64,000 bases of DNA from Saccharofermentans sp. (GCA_024403675.1 JAKSRH010000001.1:62001-126000), one strand, 5' to 3'. Counted from the first letter of the stretch, positions 35,323-45,071 are shown. Notes: generated by a model from the letters alone, not told the origin. Program-made: numbers and translations.

Positions 35323-35382
35323 GGTTGACATGTGTAGACCGGAAGAGTATTTTAGAATTATATAGGTTTACAGTTGTCAACT
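35323..35382 (+). promoter_or_regulatory. Promoter and paired BlaI-type operators of the blaI-blaR1 operon
   Basis: TTGACA (35325-35330), 17 bases, TATTTT (35348-35353). Two ACA-NN-TGT dyads with matching flanks, GGTTGACATGTGTAGACC (35323-35340) and GGTTTACAGTTGTCAACT (35365-35382), are centred 42 bp apart. The first covers the -35 box, the second the predicted transcript start. BlaI/MecI repressors bind TACA-NN-TGTA dyads, so autoregulation is well supported. Confidence 0.72.
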
Positions 35383-35404
35383 GATGTTTGATTAGGAGAA
35401 TTAT

Positions 35405-35767
35405 ATGGCAAAGTTGTCTGATGCAGAATGGAAAATAATGGAGCTCCTTTGGGATAAAGGTCCGCTTACTACTATGGAAATTACCCGTGAATTAGAAGAC
35501 TCTATTGGTTGGTCAAAATCCACAGTAATTACACTTCTTAAAAGAATGGAGGCAAAGGCTACCATTCACTTTGAGACTGATAATAAATCAAAACTTTATT
35601 TTCATGATGTAGAGAAGAAGGATGCTGAACTTCAGGAGACAAAGAGTTTTCTCGATAAGTTTTATAGTGGAAATTTGGGGCTTATGGTTAGTAATCTCAT
35701 AAGTAATGAGGCGCTTTCTCAGGAAGAGATAGATGAATTGAATCGAATAATAAATAAAGGCAAGTGA
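35405..35767 (+). CDS. BlaI/MecI-family transcriptional repressor
   Basis: 120 residues with the winged-helix of the family: LSDAEWKIMELLWDKGPLTT, the recognition helix WSKSTVITLLKRMEAK, and the C-terminal helical dimerisation part containing the usual proteolysis zone. Start at 35405 after AGGAGAA. One base separates its stop from the blaR1-like start, the classic blaI-blaR1 arrangement. It should bind the two dyads upstream and be removed when the BlaR1-like protease is activated. Confidence 0.93.
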   Translation: MAKLSDAEWKIMELLWDKGPLTTMEITRELEDSIGWSKSTVITLLKRMEAKATIHFETDNKSKLYFHDVEKKDAELQETKSFLDKFYSGNLGLMVSNLISNEALSQEEIDELNRIINKGK

Positions 35768-35768
35768 T

Positions 35769-38700
35769 ATGAGTTTTCTTTTTGCATTTAGTATTCTCAT
35801 TATATTGGTGATACTAATTCGTGCGGTTGTAGATGGAAAAATCTCCCGTCGAGTTCAGTATGCAATGTGGATAATTTTGCCAATTTTTTTGGTAGGGTTT
35901 TACGCAGTGAGTCTTAATGCCAAAGTGGTAAAAAGTGAATCTTTATATGAGCCTAAATCTTATGTTAATGAGTATTACAGTTATTTGCATAAGGATGAGA
36001 AATTAACTAGTGATACGAGGGTTGCCGAAAGTGATGTAGCTAAAGTAAGTGGGGATGATGGTGCTTCATTACAGACAACTAAAGCTAGTGAAAAACAGAA
36101 TGCATCTACAGCTACGAAAACTCAAAAGAAATTTGTTATCAGTCGTAATTTGGTAAATCATATATGGATATATGGTGCATTAGTTGTTGCGGCATTTATC
36201 GCTATAAAAAATCTGATATTTGCAATTAATTTGCATAAATCAAGAATGTTCTATGCTATTTCTCCCTATGGCAATCTGAAGGTATATAAACTTGATAAAA
36301 TAAGATCTCCATTTATATTTGGTAAATCTATTTACATTCCTGCTTATTTGAATGAAGATAGCCTAAAGTATAAATATTCTGTATGTCATGAGTATTCTCA
36401 TTATGCAAATGGTGATTCTATTTGGCAGTTGATTAAATATGCTTTTATAGCGGCATTTTGGTTTCATCCACTTGTTTGGATAGTAGCGTTATTAGCTCAA
36501 AGAGATAGTGAGATGGCTGCGGATGAGCGTGTTATCTCTATTCTTGGTGAAGAAAAGAAATCAGAGTATGGTGAGACGTTAATTTCATTTATTAAGGTAA
36601 TGTCTTCAGATGATTCTGGTATGACTATAGCTACTCATTTGTTTGGTCATAATTATAACTTTTTGAAAACAAGACTAATTAATATCATGATGGGTGGCCG
36701 TAAGAGTGTGGCTTTGACTATTGTGACATCTGTGTTGTTATCTATCGTAGCTGGTAGTTTCATAATTGGTTCTAGAAAAGTAAACGGCGCGACTATTGTT
36801 GATAAAGATTCTACTTGGTTTGACTATGAAGTTGTTTCTGTTGGTGCTGATCAATATGAAAAGTATGGCACTAATGATTTGTATATGAATGCTGTATATG
36901 CAGATAGAGATTGTTTCTTTATTTTGGTAACAGCAGTTAATTCGTATCAAGGAATGCCAAATAAAATTGCGTGTTATTCCGTGGATGGTAATTGTTTAGG
37001 GGAGATTTCTTATCCTTATTCAGAGATGTATATAGATGTGGTTAGGGTCGAAGATTATTTTATGTTGCTATTCAGTAATATTGAAACAAATAAGTACTAC
37101 ATAGGAATTGCTGATTTAAGTAATGGAGAATTAGTCGATAAAAGGGAGATAGCTATAGGCTCTGAATATACTATTGGTCAAGTATATGAGATGAAGTATT
37201 TTGACAATAAGTTGTATATAGAATTTGATAAGCAAGCTGCAAGAATGAATCACCAAGGCTTAATGGTGACTGATTTGGAAGGTAATGTCATTACAGAGGT
37301 GGAACTTGAATATGATACTATCTCATGGTCGGTAAATGATGAGGGGGATATTGCTGCTAGAGGCTCCCTTGATAAGAATAATGAGAATGTAGAAATATTC
37401 ATTTTTGACGATATGACAGGGGATATTACATATTACGAAAATACAAATTCTTTGAAATCCTACAATTACAGCAATTACTTTTACAAGAACAACATAATCT
37501 GCTTAGATTACTGGGGATCAATAACTAAGTATGATTTTGTTAATGATGAGACAGAAACTGTATTGGATGTTAACTGTTGGTATGGTGGAGAATTAATTAT
37601 TAATGGTTCAAGACTATTCTATTTCGATGATGATTGTTTGGTATTAGTGGATGATTGTAGTTTGTATTATCCAACGTTTTATATTGTGAGGAAAGCGGAT
37701 GTTAATCCTAATGAAGGTAAGATTATATTAAGAGCTGCATTAATAAATGGAATAAATATATATGGTTCTGCTTTCGAGGCGATTAGAGAATTCAATATAA
37801 ATGATGGTGAGTATTATATTGAATTTGATAATACATATAATTACGTGATTGTGGGATATGGTGAATCCGATAGTAATACAATGCAGATGAAAATAGCTGC
37901 AGAAAAGAAGTTGATAGATGATATTAATAATGGTAATGGTCCAGACATATTAATTAATATGGGTGATGTCGATTATTATTTTGCTGATGAGATTGCCATG
38001 GATTTATGTGGTTTGATGAATAATGATGTTTCTTTTGATAAATCCCAATATTATACGAATATTTTGGATGCAGCTATGGTAGATAGTAAACTGTATTACT
38101 TCCCACTTTCGTATAACATAAAGGGATTATTTGTGAACCCTGATAGTGTATCTGGTGATGTTGATGGCTTTTCATATGATCAGTACAGCACGTATATAGA
38201 TGAGTATGGACAATTTAGATATTCCTTGTTACTTGATTCAAAAGGGATATTTAGAGAAAGCTTTTTGAATGATATATCCAATTACATAGATGACAATGGA
38301 TATTTGAATATTGATAATAATGATTTTAGGAAAATGGTTTCTCTTGTAAATAAAATTTCAGAAGAGACAACTATGAATCAAGATTCTATGTATGTCGATA
38401 TCTCGTATTCTTATATAGAAAATGGATCTAGTGATAATAGTTTAGTGGGATTTCCTAATAGATACGGACATGGTATTTCAATTGATGTTTTAGATTCTAT
38501 AGCAATATCTAAAAATACTAACTTTGTGGATGGTGCATGGAGATTTGTAAAGACAACTATTAGTGATGATATTCAGAAAAGAAATACAGTTGGATTTCCA
38601 ATAAATCAGAATGTGTTTTATGAGAATTTTATGAGTGTCTTAAATGAATATAAGGACATGGCATATTACTGTGGTTGGGATGAATTACTGTTTTCAGTTG

Positions 38701-38867
38701 ATGATATTCATATCGTAGAATCGTGGATACTATCATCTGATTATGTAGAAAAACATAACTATATTATTGAAGAAATAGTAGTGGAAGAGATGAATTACTA
38801 TTTTGATGGTGTTCGTAATCTGGATGATACGATAGACATAATCATGACTCGGGTTAATTCCGGTTAG
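35769..38867 (+). CDS. BlaR1-like M56 metalloprotease with a beta-propeller and solute-binding-protein sensor
   Basis: 1032 residues. N-terminal membrane helices (about 1-20, 30-50, 128-150), then the M56 zinc site HEYSH (His207, Glu208, His211), HPLVW and DSEMAADERV, and a last membrane helix at about 318-340. In classical BlaR1 a penicillin-binding sensor follows; here it is replaced by ~300 residues of repeated beta strands like a propeller (about 345-640) and from KADVNPNEGKIIL onward (~645-1032) by a family 1 extracellular solute-binding protein (INNGNGPDILI, YYFPLSYNIKGLFVNP, DGAWRFVKT). So the antirepressor protease probably senses a sugar or peptide directly. The next gene shares the same two domains. 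Confidence 0.85.
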   Translation: MSFLFAFSILIILVILIRAVVDGKISRRVQYAMWIILPIFLVGFYAVSLNAKVVKSESLYEPKSYVNEYYSYLHKDEKLTSDTRVAESDVAKVSGDDGASLQTTKASEKQNASTATKTQKKFVISRNLVNHIWIYGALVVAAFIAIKNLIFAINLHKSRMFYAISPYGNLKVYKLDKIRSPFIFGKSIYIPAYLNEDSLKYKYSVCHEYSHYANGDSIWQLIKYAFIAAFWFHPLVWIVALLAQRDSEMAADERVISILGEEKKSEYGETLISFIKVMSSDDSGMTIATHLFGHNYNFLKTRLINIMMGGRKSVALTIVTSVLLSIVAGSFIIGSRKVNGATIVDKDSTWFDYEVVSVGADQYEKYGTNDLYMNAVYADRDCFFILVTAVNSYQGMPNKIACYSVDGNCLGEISYPYSEMYIDVVRVEDYFMLLFSNIETNKYYIGIADLSNGELVDKREIAIGSEYTIGQVYEMKYFDNKLYIEFDKQAARMNHQGLMVTDLEGNVITEVELEYDTISWSVNDEGDIAARGSLDKNNENVEIFIFDDMTGDITYYENTNSLKSYNYSNYFYKNNIICLDYWGSITKYDFVNDETETVLDVNCWYGGELIINGSRLFYFDDDCLVLVDDCSLYYPTFYIVRKADVNPNEGKIILRAALINGINIYGSAFEAIREFNINDGEYYIEFDNTYNYVIVGYGESDSNTMQMKIAAEKKLIDDINNGNGPDILINMGDVDYYFADEIAMDLCGLMNNDVSFDKSQYYTNILDAAMVDSKLYYFPLSYNIKGLFVNPDSVSGDVDGFSYDQYSTYIDEYGQFRYSLLLDSKGIFRESFLNDISNYIDDNGYLNIDNNDFRKMVSLVNKISEETTMNQDSMYVDISYSYIENGSSDNSLVGFPNRYGHGISIDVLDSIAISKNTNFVDGAWRFVKTTISDDIQKRNTVGFPINQNVFYENFMSVLNEYKDMAYYCGWDELLFSVDDIHIVESWILSSDYVEKHNYIIEEIVVEEMNYYFDGVRNLDDTIDIIMTRVNSG

Positions 38868-38925
38868 TGTAACGCAAGTGTATAAGTAATTAATTTTCAC
38901 AAACAATTATTTTAGGAGGTGTCTA

Positions 38926-41178
38926 ATGAAAAAGTCATTAGCTTTGGTATTGTGTACCATATTTATGGTTATGAACTTTGCTTCGTGTACTAAAAATGGA
39001 GTAAATCAAGAGCATCTAAAATCTGAAATTAAGTATTATGAAGAGAATGGTGAATGGTGGGATGACTCTGCTGCCGTGGTGCCTCATGGATTTGGTGATA
39101 CCCAGCAAATGCCAATATATGAAGGAGATACCTATGCTGTAGTTTATTTAACTAATTGGATAGACCAAGATGGTATTTATAAGTTTAATTACGACGGCAG
39201 TTACTATAAGTATATTAATATTCCAGAACAATTAGGTGATGATTATATTGGTTTCTCAGATGTAAGATATTATGAGTATCAAGGTAAAAGTTTTTGCCTA
39301 ATTAATTATTATAGTAATTTTCATGAAGATAACATGATAGACGTTGTTGAAGTGGATTGGGATAACGAATCTATGAAGTTTGATTCCTACGTTGATACTA
39401 ATGATTTGATGGGTAAGAGAATAGAAAAGGTATTTTCTATAGAAGATACGATCTATTATGTCTTGTCAGATGCTGATGGCAATATTTATTACTATGCGGC
39501 CAATACTAACCATGAAATGATTCCATTTAATTTTGGAGTAGGTATTACGTCTGTTTTTGTTGAAGATTTGGCGACAAATGGAGATACAGTTCATATGTTG
39601 GTGTATGTATCTGATTCATCATATCAATTGAAGGAGATGTATATAAGGTACAATCTTAAGACTGAAGAATATTTTGAAAAAGAAATCGTCAACGATACTG
39701 AAATGCTTATATATAGTTTGAGAGAAGACGGTTTGTTTTATGTGAGCGAAGAAAGTGTTGGTATGTATGATGTCGAAAGTGATTCTTTCGTAGAATATCT
39801 GCAGTTTGAAAATACATATATAAATCGCGTGGAATACGGCTTTAATTTTTTTATGCATTTATCTTATGCATCTGAAAACAGAGTGGTTTTTCAAGTTGAT
39901 GAGCCAGTAATTCAGAATGGAATGGGACCATACAAATATATAACTCTCACTAAGGCAGATAGTAATCCGAATGATGGAAAAATATTATTATCAGTCGCAA
40001 ATGTTGAAGGTGTATATGAATATAGAACGATAAGTCAGTTTAATAGGACCAATAGTGATTATTATATTGTTGCTGACCATAGATATGATGCGAGTAATTG
40101 GCTGCAGGATGAGTATGACACTAGTGAGTATTATAAAGCCATTAATCAAGCTGTTTGCCAGTTGATGGTTGATATAGAATCTGGAAACGGACCGGATATT
40201 GTATATACCGATGAATGGACATCACAGTTGAATAATGGTAGGTATCTTATTGATGTTGCTTCGAGGATAAATTCAGAGGAAAGTATTATAAATGGCAATT
40301 ATGCTCCCCAGGTGTTTCAGTCTGTAGATGGTGATGGCTCGATTTATTCCTTATTATATGGTCTTCGTCCTGTTGGCATTATAGTTAATAAAAGTATGCT
40401 TTCTAATCCTGAGGCTAAAGGACAAACTTACGATGACTACTATCAGTTTATAGATGAGAATAATATTCCTTCTGTATTACGTGGAGACAAATCATTTATG
40501 TTTAGTAAGTTGTTTTTGGCATCCTCAAATGATTTTTTTGATGATGAAGGGAAATTAGATATTGATAATCAGGAGTTCCGTGCTATGGCGGAATTTGTTC
40601 GTGATTTGCCTGAGGGACAATTTAATAATGATATAGATACTTTGTCTGATTATGCAGTATTTCTTAATGATGGCATTACATTTTTAACGTTGAAACAATA
40701 TTATGGCCGTTTTTACGGTGATTACTCGATAATTGGATTGCCTTCTTTTGATGGGGCTCCAATGAGCCTTACTGGCGAAGGTATTTCTATAACTAACTGT
40801 TGTCCGCTAGAAGATGCAGCCTGGGAATACATAAAGACAAAACTTAATTATGAGACTCAATTTGCGTTCGCTAAATCTGTATCATTTGTTCCTGTAAATC
40901 TTGATGCCTATAAAGATTGTTCTAAGGCTATGATTGATTTTGAGAATTCAGCTCCATATAGAGATTATCTTGTGGGAGAAGATGGAATTCCTTATGACAT
41001 CATTGATTATTTTATAGGATATGTTCAAGGCGCTGACCTGGTTCGCACAGTCGATGTAGGTATAACTGTAATTATTAATGAGGAGCTTCAATCCTATTTC
41101 GTAGGACAAAAGTCTATAGATGAAGTAATTCCTATTATTGAGGATCGTGTAAATAATATGCTCTCTGAACGTGGATAA
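38926..41178 (+). CDS. Lipoprotein with propeller plus solute-binding domain, paralogue of the BlaR1 sensor
   Basis: 750 residues. Signal peptide with lipobox FASC (Cys ~21). The middle is a beta-propeller-like region; the C-terminal half begins KADSNPNDGKILL (about 342-354), the same junction as in the preceding BlaR1-like protein, and has the solute-binding signatures ESGNGPDIV, YSLLYGLRPVGIIVN and AAWEYIKTKL. AGGAGG precedes the start. No ABC permease genes accompany it, so it is more likely a coreceptor or competitor for the sensor's ligand than a transport component (inference). Confidence 0.82.
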   Translation: MKKSLALVLCTIFMVMNFASCTKNGVNQEHLKSEIKYYEENGEWWDDSAAVVPHGFGDTQQMPIYEGDTYAVVYLTNWIDQDGIYKFNYDGSYYKYINIPEQLGDDYIGFSDVRYYEYQGKSFCLINYYSNFHEDNMIDVVEVDWDNESMKFDSYVDTNDLMGKRIEKVFSIEDTIYYVLSDADGNIYYYAANTNHEMIPFNFGVGITSVFVEDLATNGDTVHMLVYVSDSSYQLKEMYIRYNLKTEEYFEKEIVNDTEMLIYSLREDGLFYVSEESVGMYDVESDSFVEYLQFENTYINRVEYGFNFFMHLSYASENRVVFQVDEPVIQNGMGPYKYITLTKADSNPNDGKILLSVANVEGVYEYRTISQFNRTNSDYYIVADHRYDASNWLQDEYDTSEYYKAINQAVCQLMVDIESGNGPDIVYTDEWTSQLNNGRYLIDVASRINSEESIINGNYAPQVFQSVDGDGSIYSLLYGLRPVGIIVNKSMLSNPEAKGQTYDDYYQFIDENNIPSVLRGDKSFMFSKLFLASSNDFFDDEGKLDIDNQEFRAMAEFVRDLPEGQFNNDIDTLSDYAVFLNDGITFLTLKQYYGRFYGDYSIIGLPSFDGAPMSLTGEGISITNCCPLEDAAWEYIKTKLNYETQFAFAKSVSFVPVNLDAYKDCSKAMIDFENSAPYRDYLVGEDGIPYDIIDYFIGYVQGADLVRTVDVGITVIINEELQSYFVGQKSIDEVIPIIEDRVNNMLSERG

Positions 41179-41225
41179 GGAAATGGTATAATGTGCTCTG
41201 GATATATTTTAAGGGGTATATAAAT

Positions 41226-42260
41226 ATGGATAGATTTATTAGAAGCATTAGAGGGAACACGCTTGTTCTTTTGGTGACAGTATTTGTTTTTTTTCTCATT
41301 GCATCATGGGTAAGGGGATTAATTGAAATATTAATTAATTTTATTTTTGCACCATTATTTGGGAACAAGCTTAATTCAGTTTCTTTCTGGGGATATGGGT
41401 TCGAGAATATGAACGATAAGTGGACTTATGTCGGCAAGAAAAGTAGCTTGGGTATACGTTCTTACGTAGTATTTGATTGTGAGAAATTTGGCAACATAGA
41501 TGACCCTGATGAGAAAAAGAAATTGGGCAAAAAATCCGACGGGTATCATATTTTCTATAGCTGGATAATATTTGTTCTTTGCCTTGTTTTAGGTCTAGTT
41601 GTTATTTTTACAGCAAATACTTCCATGGATAGTATAAATACTATAATTTGCGCATTGGGTGCAGGTCTTATTTATCATGGACTCTTTTTGCTTATAGTTG
41701 GTTATTATTCAAGTCATAAGATGAAGACTTCTTTAGCTGGCTATACTGATAATGCTGTAAAAAAGCTTCGAGCTGGCTGCTTAATTCCGAATCTTGAACT
41801 TCTACCAGTAAATTTGCTTCCTTATGAGAAAACAATTAAAGCAGAAAGATTATTGTATTTCCCATTTTATTTTATCTATCTTGACGCGTGTGGCAGATTT
41901 GATGAAATGAAACCAGTTGTTGATGCTGCTAATGATGATCTTCCAGAGCAATTCAGTAGGCCGATTGCTAATGCGTATATTCAGCTTATGTACTATTATT
42001 CCTGTCATAATGTTGATGAGGTAAAGGCAAGGTATTTTTATGAGAATGTTGGAAAATTTCTTGTAAATGATCGAGACTCAAATTCTCGTAGAATTATGGC
42101 TTATTTTGAATTGAATATTAATAAGAATAGAGAAGCTGCTATCGAGTATGCTAAGGCTGCCAAGAATAATCTAAATACGTTTAAAGCGAAGGTTTCTGCT
42201 GGAGAGTATCATTACGAGATTGAATGTGTAGATAGACTTTATAGAGTTCTTGGAATTTGA
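41226..42260 (+). CDS. Membrane protein, last gene of the BlaR1 operon
   Basis: 344 residues; start at ATG 41226 with AAGGGG upstream. Membrane helices at about 12-38 and two around 107-160, then a soluble helical C-terminal half (about 170-340) with TPR-like spacing (ERLLYFPFYFIYLDACGRFDEM; REAAIEYAKAAKNN). No enzymatic motif and no family recognised. Its position 47 bases after the lipoprotein gene, in the same direction, suggests co-transcription and a part in the same response. Confidence 0.7.
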   Translation: MDRFIRSIRGNTLVLLVTVFVFFLIASWVRGLIEILINFIFAPLFGNKLNSVSFWGYGFENMNDKWTYVGKKSSLGIRSYVVFDCEKFGNIDDPDEKKKLGKKSDGYHIFYSWIIFVLCLVLGLVVIFTANTSMDSINTIICALGAGLIYHGLFLLIVGYYSSHKMKTSLAGYTDNAVKKLRAGCLIPNLELLPVNLLPYEKTIKAERLLYFPFYFIYLDACGRFDEMKPVVDAANDDLPEQFSRPIANAYIQLMYYYSCHNVDEVKARYFYENVGKFLVNDRDSNSRRIMAYFELNINKNREAAIEYAKAAKNNLNTFKAKVSAGEYHYEIECVDRLYRVLGI

Positions 42261-42339
42261 TTTGTATTCATATCACAGATAAATGTTTCTAGGATGATGA
42301 CGCAAAAAAATGTATATGATGTACCTTTGTTGTACCTTC

Positions 42340-42379
42340 CAAAAAACAAAAAGGCTCGAACCCAATGGATTCAAGCCTT
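42340..42379 (-). terminator. Terminator of the tRNA-Pro gene
   Basis: On the minus strand AAGGCTTGAATCC pairs with GGGTTCGAGCCTT, followed by a T-rich run (complement of the A-rich 42340-42350). It lies four bases beyond the tRNA 3' end. Confidence 0.85.
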
Positions 42380-42382
42380 CTA

Positions 42383-42458
42383 TGGTCGAGGTGACAGGGT
42401 TCGAACCTGCGACCCCATGCTCCCAAAGCACGTACGCTACCAACTGCGCTACACCTCG
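42383..42458 (-). tRNA. tRNA-Pro (anticodon UGG)
   Basis: Full cloverleaf on the minus strand, 76 nt: acceptor stem CGAGGTG/CACCTCG, discriminator A and encoded CCA, D arm with AGTTGGTAG, anticodon loop TTTGGGA giving UGG, and T arm GGTTCGAACC. It is a single tRNA gene with its own terminator. Confidence 0.97.
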
Positions 42459-42544
42459 TTGCTTTCGCGAGACTTATTATAGCATTATCACGAAGGAATG
42501 CAAGAAAAATTTTTAAAGTTACTGAATAATTCTTCTGCGTGTAT

Positions 42545-42557
42545 TATAATTACACTC
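42545..42557 (+). promoter_or_regulatory. TATAAT box directly before an ATG (probable leaderless transcript)
   Basis: Consensus TATAAT at 42545-42550 ends seven bases before the ATG at 42558, so the transcript should begin at or next to the start codon; no Shine-Dalgarno is visible. The same layout is seen before the gene on the minus strand at 20509. Confidence 0.55.
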
Positions 42558-43793
42558 ATGAAAACAGATAGACAATATACAAAAATAGTTATAGGTGACC
42601 GCGCAAAGCGCCGTCAGCAGGGCCTTCACCCATGGATTTACGATAATGAGATCGAAGAGGTTCAGGGTGAATATGCTAATGGTGATTTGGTCGATGTTGT
42701 AAATCAAAGTGGCAAATATATTGGCACTGGCTTTATAAATGACAATTCCAAAATCCGAGTGAGAATCATTTCACGTAATGCTAACGATAAGTTTGACGAG
42801 AATTTCTGGGAAAGACGTATTAATTACGCTATAGATTATCGCACTACTGTTATGGGCGAGGAGGATATTTCTTGTTGCCGCATTATTTTCGGTGAAGCAG
42901 ATGAGTTTCCAGGACTCACTGTAGACCGTTTTAGTGATATTTTGGTAACTCAGGTGTTGTCTTTAGGCCTTGAGATGCGTAAGGACGTTATCTATAAGCT
43001 CCTTTATAAGGTGATGAATGAGCGTGGTTATAACATCAAGGGTATTTACGAGCGTAATGATGTAGCTATTCGTGAGTTAGAGGGTATGGAAGAGTACAAG
43101 GGCTGGTATAAGCTCGAGGGTGCTCCTGACTTTACTAATGACCCTGATGCGGCTATTACTGAGATTACAGAGAACGGCATTCGCTATAAGGTAGATGTGG
43201 AAAATGGTCAGAAGACAGGTTTCTTCCTCGATCAGAAGTATAATCGTGCGGCTATTTCAAAGATTGCAAAGGGCAAGAAGGTTTTGGATTGCTTCACACA
43301 TACAGGTTCATTTGCCCTTAATGCAGCTCATGGTGGTGCAAAGCATGTTCATGCGGTGGATATTTCTCAGCTTGCAGTAGATATGGCTGAGGCAAATGCC
43401 AAGATTAATGGTCTTGACTCTATCATGAGCTTCGAGGCTACAGATGTATTTGATTTGCTTCCTACTATCAAGAACAACGAGTATGACTTTATTATTCTTG
43501 ACCCACCAGCATTTACAAAGTCTCGTAAGACTAAGGAGAATGCTACACGTGGTTATAAGGAAATCAACTATCGTGCCATGAAGGCGCTTCCAAGAGGCGG
43601 CTATCTTGCTACATGTTCTTGTTCACACTTTATGGATGAGGAGAGCTTTATCAAGATGCTTGATTCTGCTGCCCGTGATGCTGGCGTTAGAATTAAGCAG
43701 ATTGAGAAGAGACAGCAGTCTCCTGATCATCCAATTCTCATGAATGTATCTGAGACAGATTATTTGAAATTCTTTATTTTACAGATTTTTTAA
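42558..43793 (+). CDS. RlmI-like 23S rRNA (cytosine) methyltransferase with PUA domain
   Basis: 411 residues, class I methyltransferase of the RlmI/RlmK family (COG1092): N-terminal PUA domain (RAKRRQQGLHPWIYDNEI), a middle EEHAD-like segment (FGEADEFPGLTVDRFSDI), then the SAM domain with VLDCFTHTGSFAL and the NPPY-like DPPAFTKS. CSCS near the C-terminus matches the family's catalytic Cys. I choose ATG 42558, giving the normal MKT..QYTKIVIG opening; the longer frame from 42498 is upstream of a TATAAT box. Confidence 0.92.
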   Translation: MKTDRQYTKIVIGDRAKRRQQGLHPWIYDNEIEEVQGEYANGDLVDVVNQSGKYIGTGFINDNSKIRVRIISRNANDKFDENFWERRINYAIDYRTTVMGEEDISCCRIIFGEADEFPGLTVDRFSDILVTQVLSLGLEMRKDVIYKLLYKVMNERGYNIKGIYERNDVAIRELEGMEEYKGWYKLEGAPDFTNDPDAAITEITENGIRYKVDVENGQKTGFFLDQKYNRAAISKIAKGKKVLDCFTHTGSFALNAAHGGAKHVHAVDISQLAVDMAEANAKINGLDSIMSFEATDVFDLLPTIKNNEYDFIILDPPAFTKSRKTKENATRGYKEINYRAMKALPRGGYLATCSCSHFMDEESFIKMLDSAARDAGVRIKQIEKRQQSPDHPILMNVSETDYLKFFILQIF

Positions 43794-43809
43794 TTAAGGA
43801 AGGGAATAT

Positions 43810-45057
43810 ATGGAATCTTATATCAACTCCACTAACTTTTTTGTAGGTAATAAGCCTGAGGATTTAGCAGCTAAGTTTGGTACACCTCTTTATGTGTATA
43901 ACGAGGATATTCTTAGAAATTGTATGCGTACAGTAAAGAACATCATTACTAAGTACCCATATACAGCTAACTTTTCCATTAAGGCTAATTCTAATATTCA
44001 TATTATTAAGCTTGCTATCGAAGAGGGACTTAACTGTGATGCGGTAAGTATCAATGAGGCAAAGCTTCTTCTTCACGCAGGTCAGAGCAAGGAAAAGATT
44101 TTCTTCGTACCTAATAATGTAAGCGCAGATGAGCTTCAGGAAGCAATTGACCTTGGTATCATGACAGCTCTTGATAGTCTTGATCAGCTTGAGAGATTTG
44201 GTCAGATTAATAGAGGTGGACGTTGCGCAGTTAGACTTAACCCAGGTGTGGGTGCAGGTCACCACGAGAAGGTTATTACAGCAGGTAAGAATACCAAGTT
44301 TGCTATTGCTGCTGATGATGTTGATAATGCGCTCGCTGTAGCTTCTAAGTATGACCTTAAGATTGTTGGTATATGTCAGCATGTTGGTTCTCTTTTTATG
44401 GACCCAACACCTTTCTTGCAGTCTGTTACAAATCTTCTTTACATGGCTAAGAAGTTTAAAGACCTCGAGTTTATTGATTTTGGTGGTGGTTATGGTGTTC
44501 CTTACCACAAGCTTAATGATGAGCAGCCTTTTGACTTTGCAGAACTTTCTCGTAAGTTTGAGGCGCTTCTTGATGATTATGTAAATGAAGTTGGTTACGC
44601 ACCACTTTTCAAGACAGAGCCAGGCCGTTATGTATGCTGCGAGGGTGGTGTTCTCCTTGGTAGAATCCACGCTACTAAGAATAATGCAGGTAAGAAGTAC
44701 GCTGGTTCTGATATTGGTATGACAACTCTTGTTCGTCCATCACTTTATGAGTCTCACCATGATATTGAGGTTATTCGTGATAATGAGGTACAGACTCCTT
44801 CTAATTCTGAAGTAGAGCCTATTACAGTTACAGGTAACATCTGTGAGTCTGGTGATATTCTTTGTAAAGAGCGTGAACTTCCTGTAATTAAGACAGGTGA
44901 TCTTGTTTGTCTCCTTGATGCTGGTGCTTATGGCTACGCTATGTGTTCTGAATACAACAGCCGTTTTAAGCCTGCTGAGGTAATGATTATGCACGATGGC
45001 GAGGCAAAGCTTATTAGAAGAAGACAGACTTTTGAAGACTTGTTGTCACTTTATTAA
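43810..45057 (+). CDS. Diaminopimelate decarboxylase-like PLP enzyme (paralogue 2)
   Basis: 415 residues, fold-type III PLP decarboxylase. PLP lysine in FSIKANSN, phosphate loop FIDFGGGYGVPY, HVGS motif present (closer to standard LysA than the gene at 16482), and CESGDILCKERELP carrying the catalytic cysteine. AAGGAAGGG precedes the start. It lies 16 bases after the rRNA methyltransferase and 14 before the acyltransferase, in one run. Probably the lysine-pathway enzyme; which paralogue does which reaction is not decidable from sequence. Confidence 0.9.
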   Translation: MESYINSTNFFVGNKPEDLAAKFGTPLYVYNEDILRNCMRTVKNIITKYPYTANFSIKANSNIHIIKLAIEEGLNCDAVSINEAKLLLHAGQSKEKIFFVPNNVSADELQEAIDLGIMTALDSLDQLERFGQINRGGRCAVRLNPGVGAGHHEKVITAGKNTKFAIAADDVDNALAVASKYDLKIVGICQHVGSLFMDPTPFLQSVTNLLYMAKKFKDLEFIDFGGGYGVPYHKLNDEQPFDFAELSRKFEALLDDYVNEVGYAPLFKTEPGRYVCCEGGVLLGRIHATKNNAGKKYAGSDIGMTTLVRPSLYESHHDIEVIRDNEVQTPSNSEVEPITVTGNICESGDILCKERELPVIKTGDLVCLLDAGAYGYAMCSEYNSRFKPAEVMIMHDGEAKLIRRRQTFEDLLSLY

Positions 45058-45071
45058 TAGCTGAGGACTAA

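Noticed and set aside
38926..41178. Solute-binding component of an ABC sugar importer
   Set aside because: No permease or ATPase gene is nearby, and the closest similarity visible is to the sensor domain of the adjacent BlaR1-like protein.
42294..42516. Small ORFs on the plus strand across the tRNA-Pro gene
   Set aside because: They are translations of the reverse complement of the tRNA and its terminator.
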